From NCBI RefSeq assembly GCF_900104415.1, contig NZ_FMXR01000010.1, forward strand, positions 62,001 through 126,000: a DNA stretch of 64,000 nucleotides, given 5' to 3'. A program made the translations under genes and the position numbers. Below, piece after piece: positions 18,234 through 25,647 of the stretch (position 1 is the stretch's first letter; the number at the start of each line of letters is the position of its first letter). The stretch comes from Eubacterium oxidoreducens. Its GTDB lineage: Bacteria; Bacillota; Clostridia; Lachnospirales; Lachnospiraceae. The notes below the pieces were generated by a model. The model searched no databases, had not been told where the DNA came from, and worked only from the letters and a program-made list of their open reading frames with translations.

Positions 18234-18944
18234 TTATTTTATATCTTTTTTACAAATACACAATACCCGGATTTCCTTCCGATTTGGAAGATAATATTGA
18301 TATCCTTGATCTTGCGTTTTTAGCTTTGCCCGTTCTACGAAATCACAAATCGCTTCATCTTTTATATCCATCTTATAGCTTTCTAGATAATTCAGACAAT
18401 CTTCTTTATCTATAAGTGGCTGTCCAAACTCCGCTTCAAAAATGCTGCACTCATAAGGAATCTTTCGATCCTTCAACCACTTTTCCTCATCCATCGCAAG
18501 CGCCAAATGACCAATTCCCTTCGGTAGCGATGCATAATCCACAAGCGAATTACGTTTTACAAGCAGCAAACGATCACGGCATTTCGAAAACAGTTTTTCA
18601 CCATCTTTTTCCAGTGATCCAAAAAATGTAGTAATCGCAACATCTGCCATTTCATCTTCCAAAGATTCCCAATCCCCATGATGTATGGTAATATTAGAAA
18701 CCTTCTTTTTCTTTATTTCCTGATGTAAATCATTTAAAGCAATCTTACTAATATCATTAGCCACAATACTTTTTACATAAGGTGCAAGTAACAAGTCGAT
18801 TGTTCCAAGACCGCAGCCCAAATCCACTACGGAATCCGTACTACCAATATATTCTTTTAAATGTGCCGCAACTTTGTTCGCAAATCCCGTATACGCAAGC
18901 GCGTCCTTATACCAGCGCTTCTTATCTTCCGTCCAAACAAACAT
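18234..18944 (-). CDS. SAM-dependent methyltransferase, class I
   Basis: 236 residues. SAM-binding motif I is VVDLGCGLGTIDLLLA near residue 40, followed by an acidic residue in VANDIS and motif IV in DVAITTFFGS. The ATG at 18944 lies one base after the rpiB stop (TAAGATG). A start at 18968 would overlap rpiB by 23 bases; neither has a strong ribosome site, so translation is probably coupled to rpiB. The fold is clear but the substrate is not: small-molecule, protein and tRNA methyltransferases share these motifs. It ends with a strong terminator. Confidence 0.75.
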   Translation of the reverse strand: MFVWTEDKKRWYKDALAYTGFANKVAAHLKEYIGSTDSVVDLGCGLGTIDLLLAPYVKSIVANDISKIALNDLHQEIKKKKVSNITIHHGDWESLEDEMADVAITTFFGSLEKDGEKLFSKCRDRLLLVKRNSLVDYASLPKGIGHLALAMDEEKWLKDRKIPYECSIFEAEFGQPLIDKEDCLNYLESYKMDIKDEAICDFVERAKLKTQDQGYQYYLPNRKEIRVLCICKKDIK

Positions 18945-18945
18945 C

Positions 18946-19389
18946 TTACTGTCTTTTCTCGATTTCATGAATCATATCAATTCTGTTTTGATGTCTTCCG
19001 CCAAGAAATGTCGCATTCAAATATGCATCCACAATCGCTTTTGCTGTTTCCATTCCTACAATACGTGCTCCAAACGCAATGATATTGGCATTATTATGTT
19101 CTTTAACAAGTCTTGCGGTTGTTGGCTCTGAGCAAACAGCTGCACGAACTCCATTTACTTTATTCGCAGCAACCGAGATTCCAACTCCGGTACCACAAAT
19201 TAATACGCCGCAATCTACCTCTCCTGCTGCAACAACATTTGCAACTTTTTCTCCATATATCGGATAATGACAGCTTTCATTTGTATCAGTTCCATAATTA
19301 ATCACTTCATGTCCTAGCTCTTCTAGATATGCTTTGATTTCATTTTTCATCTCTACAGCTGCATGATCATTTCCAATTGCAATCTTCAT
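18946..19389 (-). CDS. rpiB: Ribose 5-phosphate isomerase B
   Basis: 147 residues. Interconverts ribose 5-phosphate and ribulose 5-phosphate in the pentose phosphate pathway. The RpiB/LacAB family is recognised from the start KIAIGNDHAAVEMKNEI, the catalytic region CGVLICGTGVGISVAANK (active-site Cys in the LICGTG context) and the end segment GGRHQNRI. The length is typical. The gene overlaps or abuts the methyltransferase gene downstream. A likely -10 TATAAT with a poor -35 is found about 50 bases upstream. Confidence 0.96.
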   Translation of the reverse strand: MKIAIGNDHAAVEMKNEIKAYLEELGHEVINYGTDTNESCHYPIYGEKVANVVAAGEVDCGVLICGTGVGISVAANKVNGVRAAVCSEPTTARLVKEHNNANIIAFGARIVGMETAKAIVDAYLNATFLGGRHQNRIDMIHEIEKRQ

Positions 19390-19441
19390 CTTGAATCTCC
19401 TCTTCTAATACTTTCACACGATGGCGAATTCTCAGCAGTCC

Positions 19442-19470
19442 ATTATATGACAGCTAACTCTATATAACGA
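19442..19470 (-). promoter_or_regulatory. Probable rpiB promoter
   Basis: A perfect minus-strand TATAAT (19442-19447) lies 53 bases before the rpiB start. The -35 candidate at 17 bases (TCGTTA) is poor, so only the -10 is convincing. Confidence 0.4.
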
Positions 19471-19481
19471 ATCTGTCGCAC

Positions 19482-19506
19482 AAAAAAACTGCCGCAAAAG
19501 CGACAG
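19482..19506 (-). terminator. Terminator after the 130-residue unknown gene
   Basis: Minus strand: CTGTCGC, loop TTTT, GCGGCAG and seven T residues, starting about 18 bases after the stop at 19524. Confidence 0.9.
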
Positions 19507-19523
19507 CTTTTACAATTACTATA

Positions 19524-19916
19524 TTATAACGAAAAATCCTCCATTGGTCTAGATGCAACTGCAACGTTTGAAACAGCTTGTGCAGAACCTACAAACATTC
19601 TATACTGTGCCATAATCTGCTGTTTTTGAGAATTGGCAACACTCTTTGTCTCATCTAGTGAAGAAAGATCACTATCTGTGCCCTTTAAAGAATGCTCTGC
19701 ATTTGGTTCAAACTGATTAGCAAAGCTTTCTGCACCTTTAATAGAGTCTTCAGTAGAAAGGGAAGTTGAAAAATCCTCTAATGGGCGACCAGATGAATTT
19801 GTCTGTGAATCAAGTGACAAATTTTCAGATGCAACCTGATTAGACTCCGGTTTATTATATACAGAACTTACGTTATTATAATAACCTGCATATCCACGAA
19901 TTCCGGAAATATTCAT
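19524..19916 (-). CDS. Uncharacterised 130-residue protein with duplicated RP(L/M)EDFS motif
   Basis: I do not recognise the family. The protein starts MNISGIRGYAGYYNNVSS, has no signal peptide or membrane helix and is rich in Ser, Asn and Gln, suggesting disorder. The motif GRPLEDFS near residue 43 recurs as SRPMEDFSL at the extreme C-terminus, with a short helix (KQQIMAQYRMFVGSAQAV) just before the second copy. It is monocistronic, with its own promoter, ribosome site and terminator, so it is a real gene. The tail repeat may be a docking motif; this is inference. Confidence 0.7.
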   Translation of the reverse strand: MNISGIRGYAGYYNNVSSVYNKPESNQVASENLSLDSQTNSSGRPLEDFSTSLSTEDSIKGAESFANQFEPNAEHSLKGTDSDLSSLDETKSVANSQKQQIMAQYRMFVGSAQAVSNVAVASRPMEDFSL

Positions 19917-19961
19917 CTTAACACCACCTTCCCTGGTAAATTTATCCCTTTATTATCACTT

Positions 19962-19991
19962 ATTATATCGGCGATAATTTTAATTACTTAA
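19962..19991 (-). promoter_or_regulatory. Promoter of the 130-residue unknown gene
   Basis: Minus strand TTAAGT, 18-base spacer, TATAAT, 46 bases before the start. The -10 sits between ATTATC and GATAAT half-sites. Confidence 0.5.
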
Positions 19992-20010
19992 CCCCAAATA
20001 AAAATATTTT

Positions 20011-20463
20011 TTATTTATCCAAAATATTTTTGAGTTCATCCATAAATGTATTCACATCTTTAAATTCTCGATAAACAGATGCAAATCTTACATAGGCAAC
20101 CGGTTCTAGCTCTTTAAGCTTTCTCATTACGATTTCTCCGATTCTTGTACTTGGAATTTCTTTCATTTCCAAATTAAAGATCTCCGTCTCTACCTCGTCA
20201 ATTAATTGATTGATTTGATTTATCGAAATCGGTCTCTTATAACAAGCTCTTAGCACACCAGCTTCTATCTTCGTTCTATCGTATTGTTCACGAGTTTCAT
20301 CCTTCTTAATTACAATAAGCGGAATGGTCTCTACTTTTTCATAAGTCGTAAAACGCTTCTGACAATCATCACACTCACGTCTGCGTCGAATGGAAGTATT
20401 ATCATCTGCCGGTCTTGAATCGATTACTCTAGTATTATCACTACTGCAAAAAGGGCACTTCAT
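20011..20463 (-). CDS. nrdR: Transcriptional repressor NrdR
   Basis: 150 residues. ATP/dATP-sensing repressor of ribonucleotide reductase genes. The N-terminal zinc ribbon is visible (MKCPFCSSDNTRVIDSR and ECDDCQKRFTTYEKVE, four Cys), followed by the ATP-cone domain (residues about 49-139: VIKKDETREQYDRTKI and GVLRACYKRPIS). Length and spacing are typical. It lies 21 bases after the metalloprotease-like gene and is probably co-transcribed with it. No ribonucleotide reductase gene or obvious NrdR box pair was seen in the window. Confidence 0.97.
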   Translation of the reverse strand: MKCPFCSSDNTRVIDSRPADDNTSIRRRRECDDCQKRFTTYEKVETIPLIVIKKDETREQYDRTKIEAGVLRACYKRPISINQINQLIDEVETEIFNLEMKEIPSTRIGEIVMRKLKELEPVAYVRFASVYREFKDVNTFMDELKNILDK

Positions 20464-20484
20464 TATACATATCCTCCTCTATCC

Positions 20485-20949
20485 TTAGCAAGCATAATCT
20501 ATATTTCCACCAATAAGGCTTGCCGCATCCCGGCTCTTAGCATTTTGCGAATACTCATCATCTTTATACATAATCTGTGTTGTTGTTGTACCTCCGGACA
20601 CGTAAGACCTGCCACATTCCGGACAAATAGATGTGTGTAACTGAACAGACGCATTAATCACCTTGCCGTTATTCTGTGCTGCATCTTTATATGCATTCGA
20701 AACATGTTCCTGCTCATGAGCCGAAACAGTTGCAGCTGCCGCAGATGGATCAATATGTGCTGCCGCCTTAAAGGAAACCATCTCATCAGAACCATCCTGA
20801 TATTTACGACTCGCACACGTTGCACACTCAATATTCCCAACTCGCTTAAGATTCTTAATCTCTCCATCGGAAAGACCGGCACTCTTAGCCTGCTGTTCTG
20901 TATGAAGTTGATAAGGCGAATAAGCTGCCCCAACAGAACCAATCGTCAT
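20485..20949 (-). CDS. SprA-related putative zinc metalloprotease
   Basis: 154 residues from the ATG at 20949 (GGGGAT upstream); a longer frame to 20982 adds an unlikely leader. The zinc-site motif AHEQEHV (HExxH) lies centrally. Two pairs of Cys (ECATCASRKYQDGSDE and SICPECGRSYVSGGTT) look like metal or disulfide sites. The arrangement resembles the SprA-related / CJM1_0395-type metalloprotease family, known to me only as a predicted group. There is no signal peptide, although secretion by another route is possible. It is followed closely by nrdR and has its own promoter. Confidence 0.65.
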   Translation of the reverse strand: MTIGSVGAAYSPYQLHTEQQAKSAGLSDGEIKNLKRVGNIECATCASRKYQDGSDEMVSFKAAAHIDPSAAAATVSAHEQEHVSNAYKDAAQNNGKVINASVQLHTSICPECGRSYVSGGTTTTQIMYKDDEYSQNAKSRDAASLIGGNIDYAC

Positions 20950-21005
20950 ATCATCACATCCCCGAAATATAATGCAACACACATATATACATATATATTT
21001 TATCT

Positions 21006-21036
21006 ATTATACCGCATAAAATCAAGGTTTTTTCAA
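21006..21036 (-). promoter_or_regulatory. Promoter of the metalloprotease-nrdR pair
   Basis: Minus strand TATAAT (21006-21011) with TTGAAA 19 bases upstream, about 57 bases before the start at 20949. Confidence 0.5.
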
Positions 21037-21058
21037 TGTTTATAGGACTTTTCATAAC

Positions 21059-21093
21059 AAAAAAAAGTGAAGATACAAACGATCTCCACTTTT
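21059..21093 (-). terminator. Terminator after the TM2-domain gene
   Basis: Minus strand AAAAGTGGAGAT, loop, ATCTTCACTTTTTTTT: a good stem with a T run beginning 20 bases after the stop. Confidence 0.85.
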
Positions 21094-21111
21094 CTTCTAA
21101 AAGATATCTGA

Positions 21112-21525
21112 TTAATCGGACAATTCGTTGCCATCAGCATCCACCATCTTACCTGTAAGACACTGAATTCCCTCAACAAGTCCCCAAATCCACATTGCAA
21201 TAGGTACTGCAATCGTCCAAGATAATACAAGTGTTAAAACAAGCTGTATAACGCCTCTTTTCGTATATCCCAGGTAAAAATTATGAATTCCAAGCTGTCC
21301 CAAAAAGATTCCCAATAATCCGGCAGCAAGTTTTGATTTACCACCTGTTCCAACTGCAGTTTTATTCGTTGCCGTTCCACAGTTAGTACAAATCATCTGT
21401 CCCGGGTTGGTCTGTGCACCACAAGCGAAGCAATAATGCTCACCCATTCCGCTTTTGGTTCCACATGCAGGACAAAAATCTGCTGTATCTAATAAATCCT
21501 TACCACAATTCTTACAATATTTCAT
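21112..21525 (-). CDS. Zinc-ribbon plus TM2-domain membrane protein
   Basis: 137 residues. Two zinc ribbons at the N-terminus (MKYCKNCGKDLLDTADFCPACG and YCFACGAQTNPGQMICTNCG) precede a TM2 domain: KSKLAAGLLGIFLGQLGIHNFYLG, then a second helix (VIQLVLTLVLSWTIAVPIAMW). The GIHNFYLG turn and WGLVEGIQ end are TM2 hallmarks. Such proteins are common in Firmicutes; their function is not established. A terminator follows. Confidence 0.85.
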   Translation of the reverse strand: MKYCKNCGKDLLDTADFCPACGTKSGMGEHYCFACGAQTNPGQMICTNCGTATNKTAVGTGGKSKLAAGLLGIFLGQLGIHNFYLGYTKRGVIQLVLTLVLSWTIAVPIAMWIWGLVEGIQCLTGKMVDADGNELSD

Positions 21526-21574
21526 TAATCAAATTTCCTTTCCAAATCTACATCTCTCACAAAAAACTTATTAA

Positions 21575-21600
21575 GGAGATATCCCCCTCAGGATATCTCC
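21575..21600 (-). terminator. Perfect hairpin after the 76-residue membrane gene
   Basis: GGAGATATCC and GGATATCTCC flank a six-base loop, starting 10 bases after the stop at 21610. The T run is poor (TTAATAAGTTTTTT), so termination may be partial and allow reading into the TM2 gene. Confidence 0.55.
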
Positions 21601-21609
21601 AATCAAAAA

Positions 21610-21840
21610 CTATTGATTCTGATTTGCTTTAAGTTGATCCACTTCTCTTTTAAGCTGATCAACTTCTTCCTTACTTGGAAGTGGTTTTAAAATTGCTAAA
21701 ATAATAAGTGCAATCCATGAGAAGAAAATACTTAATACAACCCACGCAGCTACACTACGATTCTTCTTAATAGCAAGTTTAATATTCGCAATAAGACAAA
21801 TAATCCAAACAATAGTACCTATAATAGAAAATGCAACCAT
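21610..21840 (-). CDS. Small two-helix membrane protein with coiled-coil tail
   Basis: 76 residues. Helices at about 3-22 (AFSIIGTIVWIICLIANIKL) and 31-51 (AAWVVLSIFFSWIALIILAIL), then a charged heptad tail in which EVDQLK occurs twice (EEVDQLKREVDQLKANQ). A KKNRS loop suggests the positive-inside side. I do not recognise a named family; many short Firmicute proteins have this design. It has a clear promoter and AAGGAGAG ribosome site, so it is a real gene. Confidence 0.75.
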   Translation of the reverse strand: MVAFSIIGTIVWIICLIANIKLAIKKNRSVAAWVVLSIFFSWIALIILAILKPLPSKEEVDQLKREVDQLKANQNQ

Positions 21841-21873
21841 TGTTAACTCTCCTTTCCCTCTTTATTCTCCTTC

Positions 21874-21902
21874 ATCATAATATACTTTTATATTTAATGC
21901 AA
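21874..21902 (-). promoter_or_regulatory. Promoter of the 76-residue membrane gene
   Basis: Minus strand TTGCAT, 17 bases, TATGAT; about 34 bases before the start at 21840. Confidence 0.55.
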
Positions 21903-21975
21903 TTTTAATTATCTTTATTTTTCTTTTATTTTTAAAGACAAAACTATCTTACTATTTTTTTATAGTACCTATTTA

Positions 21976-22716
21976 TTATTTTTCGGGATATAACTGGTTT
22001 TGTTTCAAGAATACAACATCTTTATCGCTCAATTCTGCCTTATTTAAAAGTTCCGGTCTCGCCTTTGCCGTCCGAATCAGTGACTGTTCATGTCTCCACT
22101 GATCGACTTTCGCATGATCGCCCGACAGTAAGATGTCCGGAACTTTCTTTCCATTCCATTCAGCCGGTCTGGTATATTGCGGATGCTCTAAAAGATTTCC
22201 CTCTAAAGATTCATTAATACCAGATTCTTCATTGGTCAGCACTCCGGGAACCATGCGCGAAATCGCATCAATCATAACTACCGCCGGCAATTCTCCGCCT
22301 GTTAATACAAAGTCTCCGATGGACACATAATCGGTAACAATTTCTTCTAGAACACGTTCGTCAATCCCTTCATAATGTCCACACAAAAAGATAAGATCTT
22401 CTTCCTTGGCAAACTCCTTTGCCATTGGCTGCTTAAAGACACTGCCCTGCGGCGTTAAATAAATTGTACGAATCGGATGCCCTGCCCTTTCTATAATTGC
22501 TTTATGAGCATCATAAATCGGCTGTGCACTCATCACCATGCCTGCACCGCCTCCATACGGATAATCATCCGTCTTCTTATGTTTATCCAAGGTATAATCC
22601 CGAATATTCACTGCCTCAAATGAGATGATTCCCTTGTCCGCTGCTTTCCCGAGAATACTCGTAGAAAGCACTTGTTCAATCATTTCCGGAAATATTGTTA
22701 AAACATAATATTTCAT
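21976..22716 (-). CDS. trmD: tRNA (guanine-N1)-methyltransferase TrmD
   Basis: 246 residues. Makes m1G37 in tRNAs, preventing frameshifting. SPOUT-knot motifs are visible: FPEMIEQVLSTSILG at the start, DYPYGGGAGMVMSAQP near 55, LCGHYEGIDERVLE near 110 and SIGDFVLTGGELPAVVMIDA near 130. The C-terminal RNA-binding part has HPQYTRPAEWNG. It lies 9 bases after rimM. Rather than rplS, a small membrane-protein gene follows 135 bases downstream. Confidence 0.98.
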   Translation of the reverse strand: MKYYVLTIFPEMIEQVLSTSILGKAADKGIISFEAVNIRDYTLDKHKKTDDYPYGGGAGMVMSAQPIYDAHKAIIERAGHPIRTIYLTPQGSVFKQPMAKEFAKEEDLIFLCGHYEGIDERVLEEIVTDYVSIGDFVLTGGELPAVVMIDAISRMVPGVLTNEESGINESLEGNLLEHPQYTRPAEWNGKKVPDILLSGDHAKVDQWRHEQSLIRTAKARPELLNKAELSDKDVVFLKQNQLYPEK

Positions 22717-22725
22717 AGCCTCTCC

Positions 22726-23235
22726 TTAATCACGAAGTCCATCCAGCAGATGAACCTGCATGGTCATCGACTCTATATCCACCTGCAAAATACATTGTTT
22801 GATTGCCGGAATCAAAAGTTCTTTCTCATCATTTCCTTTTACCACATACACATCATTAGCACCGGTCTGAATGACATCAATCAATTCTCCAAGTTCTTCG
22901 CCCTCGTCAGATGTAACCTTTATTCCAATCATATCCGCGATAAAATACTCATCTTTTTTTAATTTTACTGCATGATCACGCGTTACCCAAAGACCACAGC
23001 TTTTATACTTTTCAATATCATTGATATTATCAATCCCATCAAACTTCACAATCACCATATTCTTCTGGTAACGAACTGCTTTTATCTTCATAAGAAGCTT
23101 TTCCTTGCCGGTATCAAGATATACTTCTTTTAATTTTCCAAATCTCTTTATATCATCTGTAGTCGGAAATACTTTGACTTCACCGCGAATCCCATGCGTA
23201 TTCGCAATAACTCCTACTTTTAACATATCATCCAT
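22726..23235 (-). CDS. rimM: Ribosome maturation factor RimM
   Basis: 169 residues. 16S processing factor that binds S19 during 30S assembly. The N-terminal RimM domain opens with KVGVIANTHGIRGEVKV; the PRC-barrel part has DEYFIADMIGIKV and ANDVYVVKGNDEKELLIPAI. AGGAG is placed seven bases before the ATG. The gene follows a short hairpin after khpA and precedes trmD, the usual order. Confidence 0.97.
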   Translation of the reverse strand: MDDMLKVGVIANTHGIRGEVKVFPTTDDIKRFGKLKEVYLDTGKEKLLMKIKAVRYQKNMVIVKFDGIDNINDIEKYKSCGLWVTRDHAVKLKKDEYFIADMIGIKVTSDEGEELGELIDVIQTGANDVYVVKGNDEKELLIPAIKQCILQVDIESMTMQVHLLDGLRD

Positions 23236-23256
23236 ATAGTTTCTCCTAAAAGCATA

Positions 23257-23284
23257 AAATCCCCTTCCGATTGGAAAGGGATTT
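23257..23284 (-). other. Stem-loop between khpA and rimM
   Basis: AAATCCC-TTCC and GGAA-GGGATTT pair around a four-base loop in the minus-strand transcript, followed by TATGC. There is no real T run, so this is more likely an mRNA-stability or attenuation element than a full terminator. Confidence 0.45.
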
Positions 23285-23288
23285 ATGA

Positions 23289-23519
23289 TTACTGTACAAT
23301 TTCGACAATAACTTTCTTATCGTCTTTTGAGGCTGCTGCCTTAACTACAGAGCGGATTGCCTTGGCAATGCGTCCCTGTTTGCCAATCACCTTGCCCATA
23401 TCTTTTTGTGCAACATGGAGCTCTAAAAGAATTGCTTTTTCATTTACAGTCTCCGTTACAACAACTTCGTCAGGTTCATCTACAAGTGATTTTGCGATTA
23501 CTTCAACTAATTCTTTCAT
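23289..23519 (-). CDS. khpA: KH-domain RNA-binding protein KhpA
   Basis: 76 residues. A single KH domain with the GxxG loop in GKVIGKQGRIAKAIRSVV. KhpA (YlqC) in Firmicutes works with KhpB in RNA binding and cell-size control. The place between rpsP and rimM is its usual one. AAKDDKKVIVEIVQ ends the domain. Confidence 0.94.
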   Translation of the reverse strand: MKELVEVIAKSLVDEPDEVVVTETVNEKAILLELHVAQKDMGKVIGKQGRIAKAIRSVVKAAASKDDKKVIVEIVQ

Positions 23520-23539
23520 ATAAGGGACACCTCACAATC

Positions 23540-23785
23540 CTACTTTTCGATTCCGGCCTGCTTAAAAATAGCCTCTACTCTCTGAGTTGGCTGAGCACCG
23601 TTACCTAACCATTTCTTTGCTAACTCTTCATTAACGCTGATAGCTGTAGGCTCCTGTGTTGGGTCATAAGTTCCAATTTCCTCGATGAACTTACCATCTC
23701 TAGGAGATCTAGAATCAGCAACTACGATTCTATAAAAAGGAGCTTTTTTCTGTCCCATTCTTCTTAATCTGATTTTAACTGCCAT
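23540..23785 (-). CDS. rpsP: 30S ribosomal protein S16
   Basis: 81 residues. Recognised from [20 protein letters not shown], the [19 protein letters not shown] signature and [16 protein letters not shown]. Length is typical. It lies between ffh and khpA in the operon and has its own ribosome site. Confidence 0.98.
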   Translation of the reverse strand: MAVKIRLRRMGQKKAPFYRIVVADSRSPRDGKFIEEIGTYDPTQEPTAISVNEELAKKWLGNGAQPTQRVEAIFKQAGIEK

Positions 23786-23845
23786 TGTATTGATTCACCT
23801 GCCTTTCAAATAATCTATATATGTGTGTACTATTGTCACATCTAT

Positions 23846-25198
23846 TTAGAAAGGAAATTTAAACATTCCTTTTCTACCTCTTCCACGCTTGCCCATCATA
23901 TTTGGCATCTGCTTCATCATCTTACGCGCTTGTTCAAATTGTTTTACCAAACGATTGACCTCTGCAATATCTACACCGGCACCTTTGGCAATCCTTTGCT
24001 TTCTGCTCGGATTTAATATATTCGGATTCGCGCGCTCTTGCGGTGTCATAGAATAAATAATTCCTTCAATCCGGCGCATCTTCTTGTCATCCATTGCACT
24101 TTCAATATCTCCAAGCTGTGAAGCATTCACACCGGGCATCATCGAAAGTACACTTGACAATCCTCCGAGCTTCTTCATCTGATTCATGGATTCTAAATAG
24201 TCATCAAAACTAAATTCCGCTTTTTTAAAGCGTTTTTCCATGTCTCTAGCTTTTTCCTCGTCAATGGAATCTTGTGCTTTTTCAATCAAAGTAAGCACAT
24301 CTCCCATACCAAGAATTCTTGAAGCCATACGCTCCGGATAAAACTGCTCCAGGTCAGATAATTTCTCACCCATACCCGCAAACAGTATCGGCTTACCGGT
24401 CACTGCTCGAATTGAAAGTGCAGCACCGCCTCTAGTATCACCGTCTAACTTGGTTAACATAACACCATCAATGCCAATCTCTTCTTCAAATGTAGATGCA
24501 ACATTCACAGCATCCTGACCTGTCATGGCATCGACAACAAGCAATGTCTGTGCTACATCCACCTGTTCTTTGATTGCCTTAAGTTCTTCCATCATTGTCT
24601 CATCGACATGAAGACGACCGGCTGTATCTAATATAACTACGTGATTTCCATTTTTATTGGCATGTTCGACTGCAGCCTTAGCTATATCAACCGGCGAATG
24701 GCCCGTTCCCATAGAAAAGACTTCCACGCCTTGTTTTTCTCCATTCACCTTCAGCTGTTCTACAGCTGCCGGTCGGTATACATCACAAGCTACAAGCAAC
24801 GGATTCTTACCTTTTAATTTCATCTTGCCTGCAAGCTTGGCCGTTGTTGTCGTCTTACCGGCACCTTGAAGACCACACATCATCACGATTGTAATCTGCT
24901 GTCCCGGACGATAAGCAAGTTCGGTTGTTTCCGAGCCCATAAGCTTGACCATCTCTTCATTTACAATCTTGATGACCATCTGCCCCGGATTCAGTCCGTT
25001 CATAACATCCTGTCCGATTGCTCGTTCTTGTACATCCTTTACAAACTGTTTTACAACACGGAAATTAACATCTGCTTCTAGTAAAGCAAGCTTTACTTCC
25101 CGAAGTGCTGCCTTTACATCATCTTCCGTAAGTTTTCCTTTACTGCGAAGATTTTTAAATACATTTTGAAGTTTATCTGTTAAGCTATCGAATGCCAT
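23846..25198 (-). CDS. ffh: Signal recognition particle GTPase Ffh (SRP54)
   Basis: 450 residues. Binds signal peptides at the ribosome and docks with FtsY. An N domain (1-85) is followed by the G domain with GLQGAGKTTTTAKLA near 107, DVYRPAAVEQL, DTAGR near 188 and TKLDGDTRGG near 246. The Met-rich M domain starts about 300 (MPGVNASQLGDIESAMDDKKMRRIEGI) and ends in a basic tail (GKRGRGRKGMFKFPF). It follows ylxM with no gap and precedes rpsP. The SRP RNA gene was not seen in this window. Confidence 0.98.
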   Translation of the reverse strand: MAFDSLTDKLQNVFKNLRSKGKLTEDDVKAALREVKLALLEADVNFRVVKQFVKDVQERAIGQDVMNGLNPGQMVIKIVNEEMVKLMGSETTELAYRPGQQITIVMMCGLQGAGKTTTTAKLAGKMKLKGKNPLLVACDVYRPAAVEQLKVNGEKQGVEVFSMGTGHSPVDIAKAAVEHANKNGNHVVILDTAGRLHVDETMMEELKAIKEQVDVAQTLLVVDAMTGQDAVNVASTFEEEIGIDGVMLTKLDGDTRGGAALSIRAVTGKPILFAGMGEKLSDLEQFYPERMASRILGMGDVLTLIEKAQDSIDEEKARDMEKRFKKAEFSFDDYLESMNQMKKLGGLSSVLSMMPGVNASQLGDIESAMDDKKMRRIEGIIYSMTPQERANPNILNPSRKQRIAKGAGVDIAEVNRLVKQFEQARKMMKQMPNMMGKRGRGRKGMFKFPF

Positions 25199-25531
25199 CT
25201 ATAATTCCTCCAAAATAAGTTGTGAAATCTTACGGATTCTCTCAAGAGACTGCTTGTCATCTTGTTGTGTAAGTTCCTGAATCGCTCCAATTTGCTTACG
25301 AATCTGCATGAAACGTTCCAATAAATGCAGCTTTTGTTCATACCCTTCAAGTGTCTGCGTACACCGTTTTACCATATCATGCACACCTTGTCTGGTAATC
25401 CCTTCATCTGCCGCAATCTCTGCCAAAGATAAATCATTCAGCACATAATCTTCAAAAATCATTCGCTGACGTTCCTTTAATAATTCTCCATAAAAATCAT
25501 ACAGGTATGCTTGTCTTATCTTTTCATCCAT
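25199..25531 (-). CDS. ylxM: YlxM-family SRP-associated helix-turn-helix protein
   Basis: 110 residues from the ATG at 25531. The frame extends to 25555, but the -10 of a near-consensus promoter lies five bases upstream of that codon, so a transcript would barely include it. GAGG precedes the inner start. The sigma-70 region 4-like HTH is visible ([26 protein letters not shown]), then a coiled coil. YlxM binds and modulates SRP in other Firmicutes. It is directly joined to ffh. Confidence 0.88.
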   Translation of the reverse strand: MDEKIRQAYLYDFYGELLKERQRMIFEDYVLNDLSLAEIAADEGITRQGVHDMVKRCTQTLEGYEQKLHLLERFMQIRKQIGAIQELTQQDDKQSLERIRKISQLILEEL

Positions 25532-25560
25532 TACGTCCGGCCTCATTTCATACATAAGCT

Positions 25561-25589
25561 ATATTACTAAAAGCAATCGGCGGTGTCAA
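25561..25589 (-). promoter_or_regulatory. Near-consensus promoter of ylxM-ffh-rpsP-khpA-rimM-trmD
   Basis: TTGACA, 17 bases, TAATAT on the minus strand. The -35 is embedded in an inverted repeat, GGCGGTGT at 25578-25585 and ACACCGCC at 25603-25610, which could serve as an operator or block read-through from ilvA. Confidence 0.8.
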
Positions 25590-25647
25590 GTATTTTTTCT
25601 TTACACCGCCAAACTTTTTTCTGTTCTTCTTCAACTATACATTTTTC

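Noticed and set aside
25574-25620. Plus-strand terminator at the ylxM promoter
   Set aside because: The hairpin and T run look right, but no plus-strand gene precedes it; kept only as a note on the inverted repeat.
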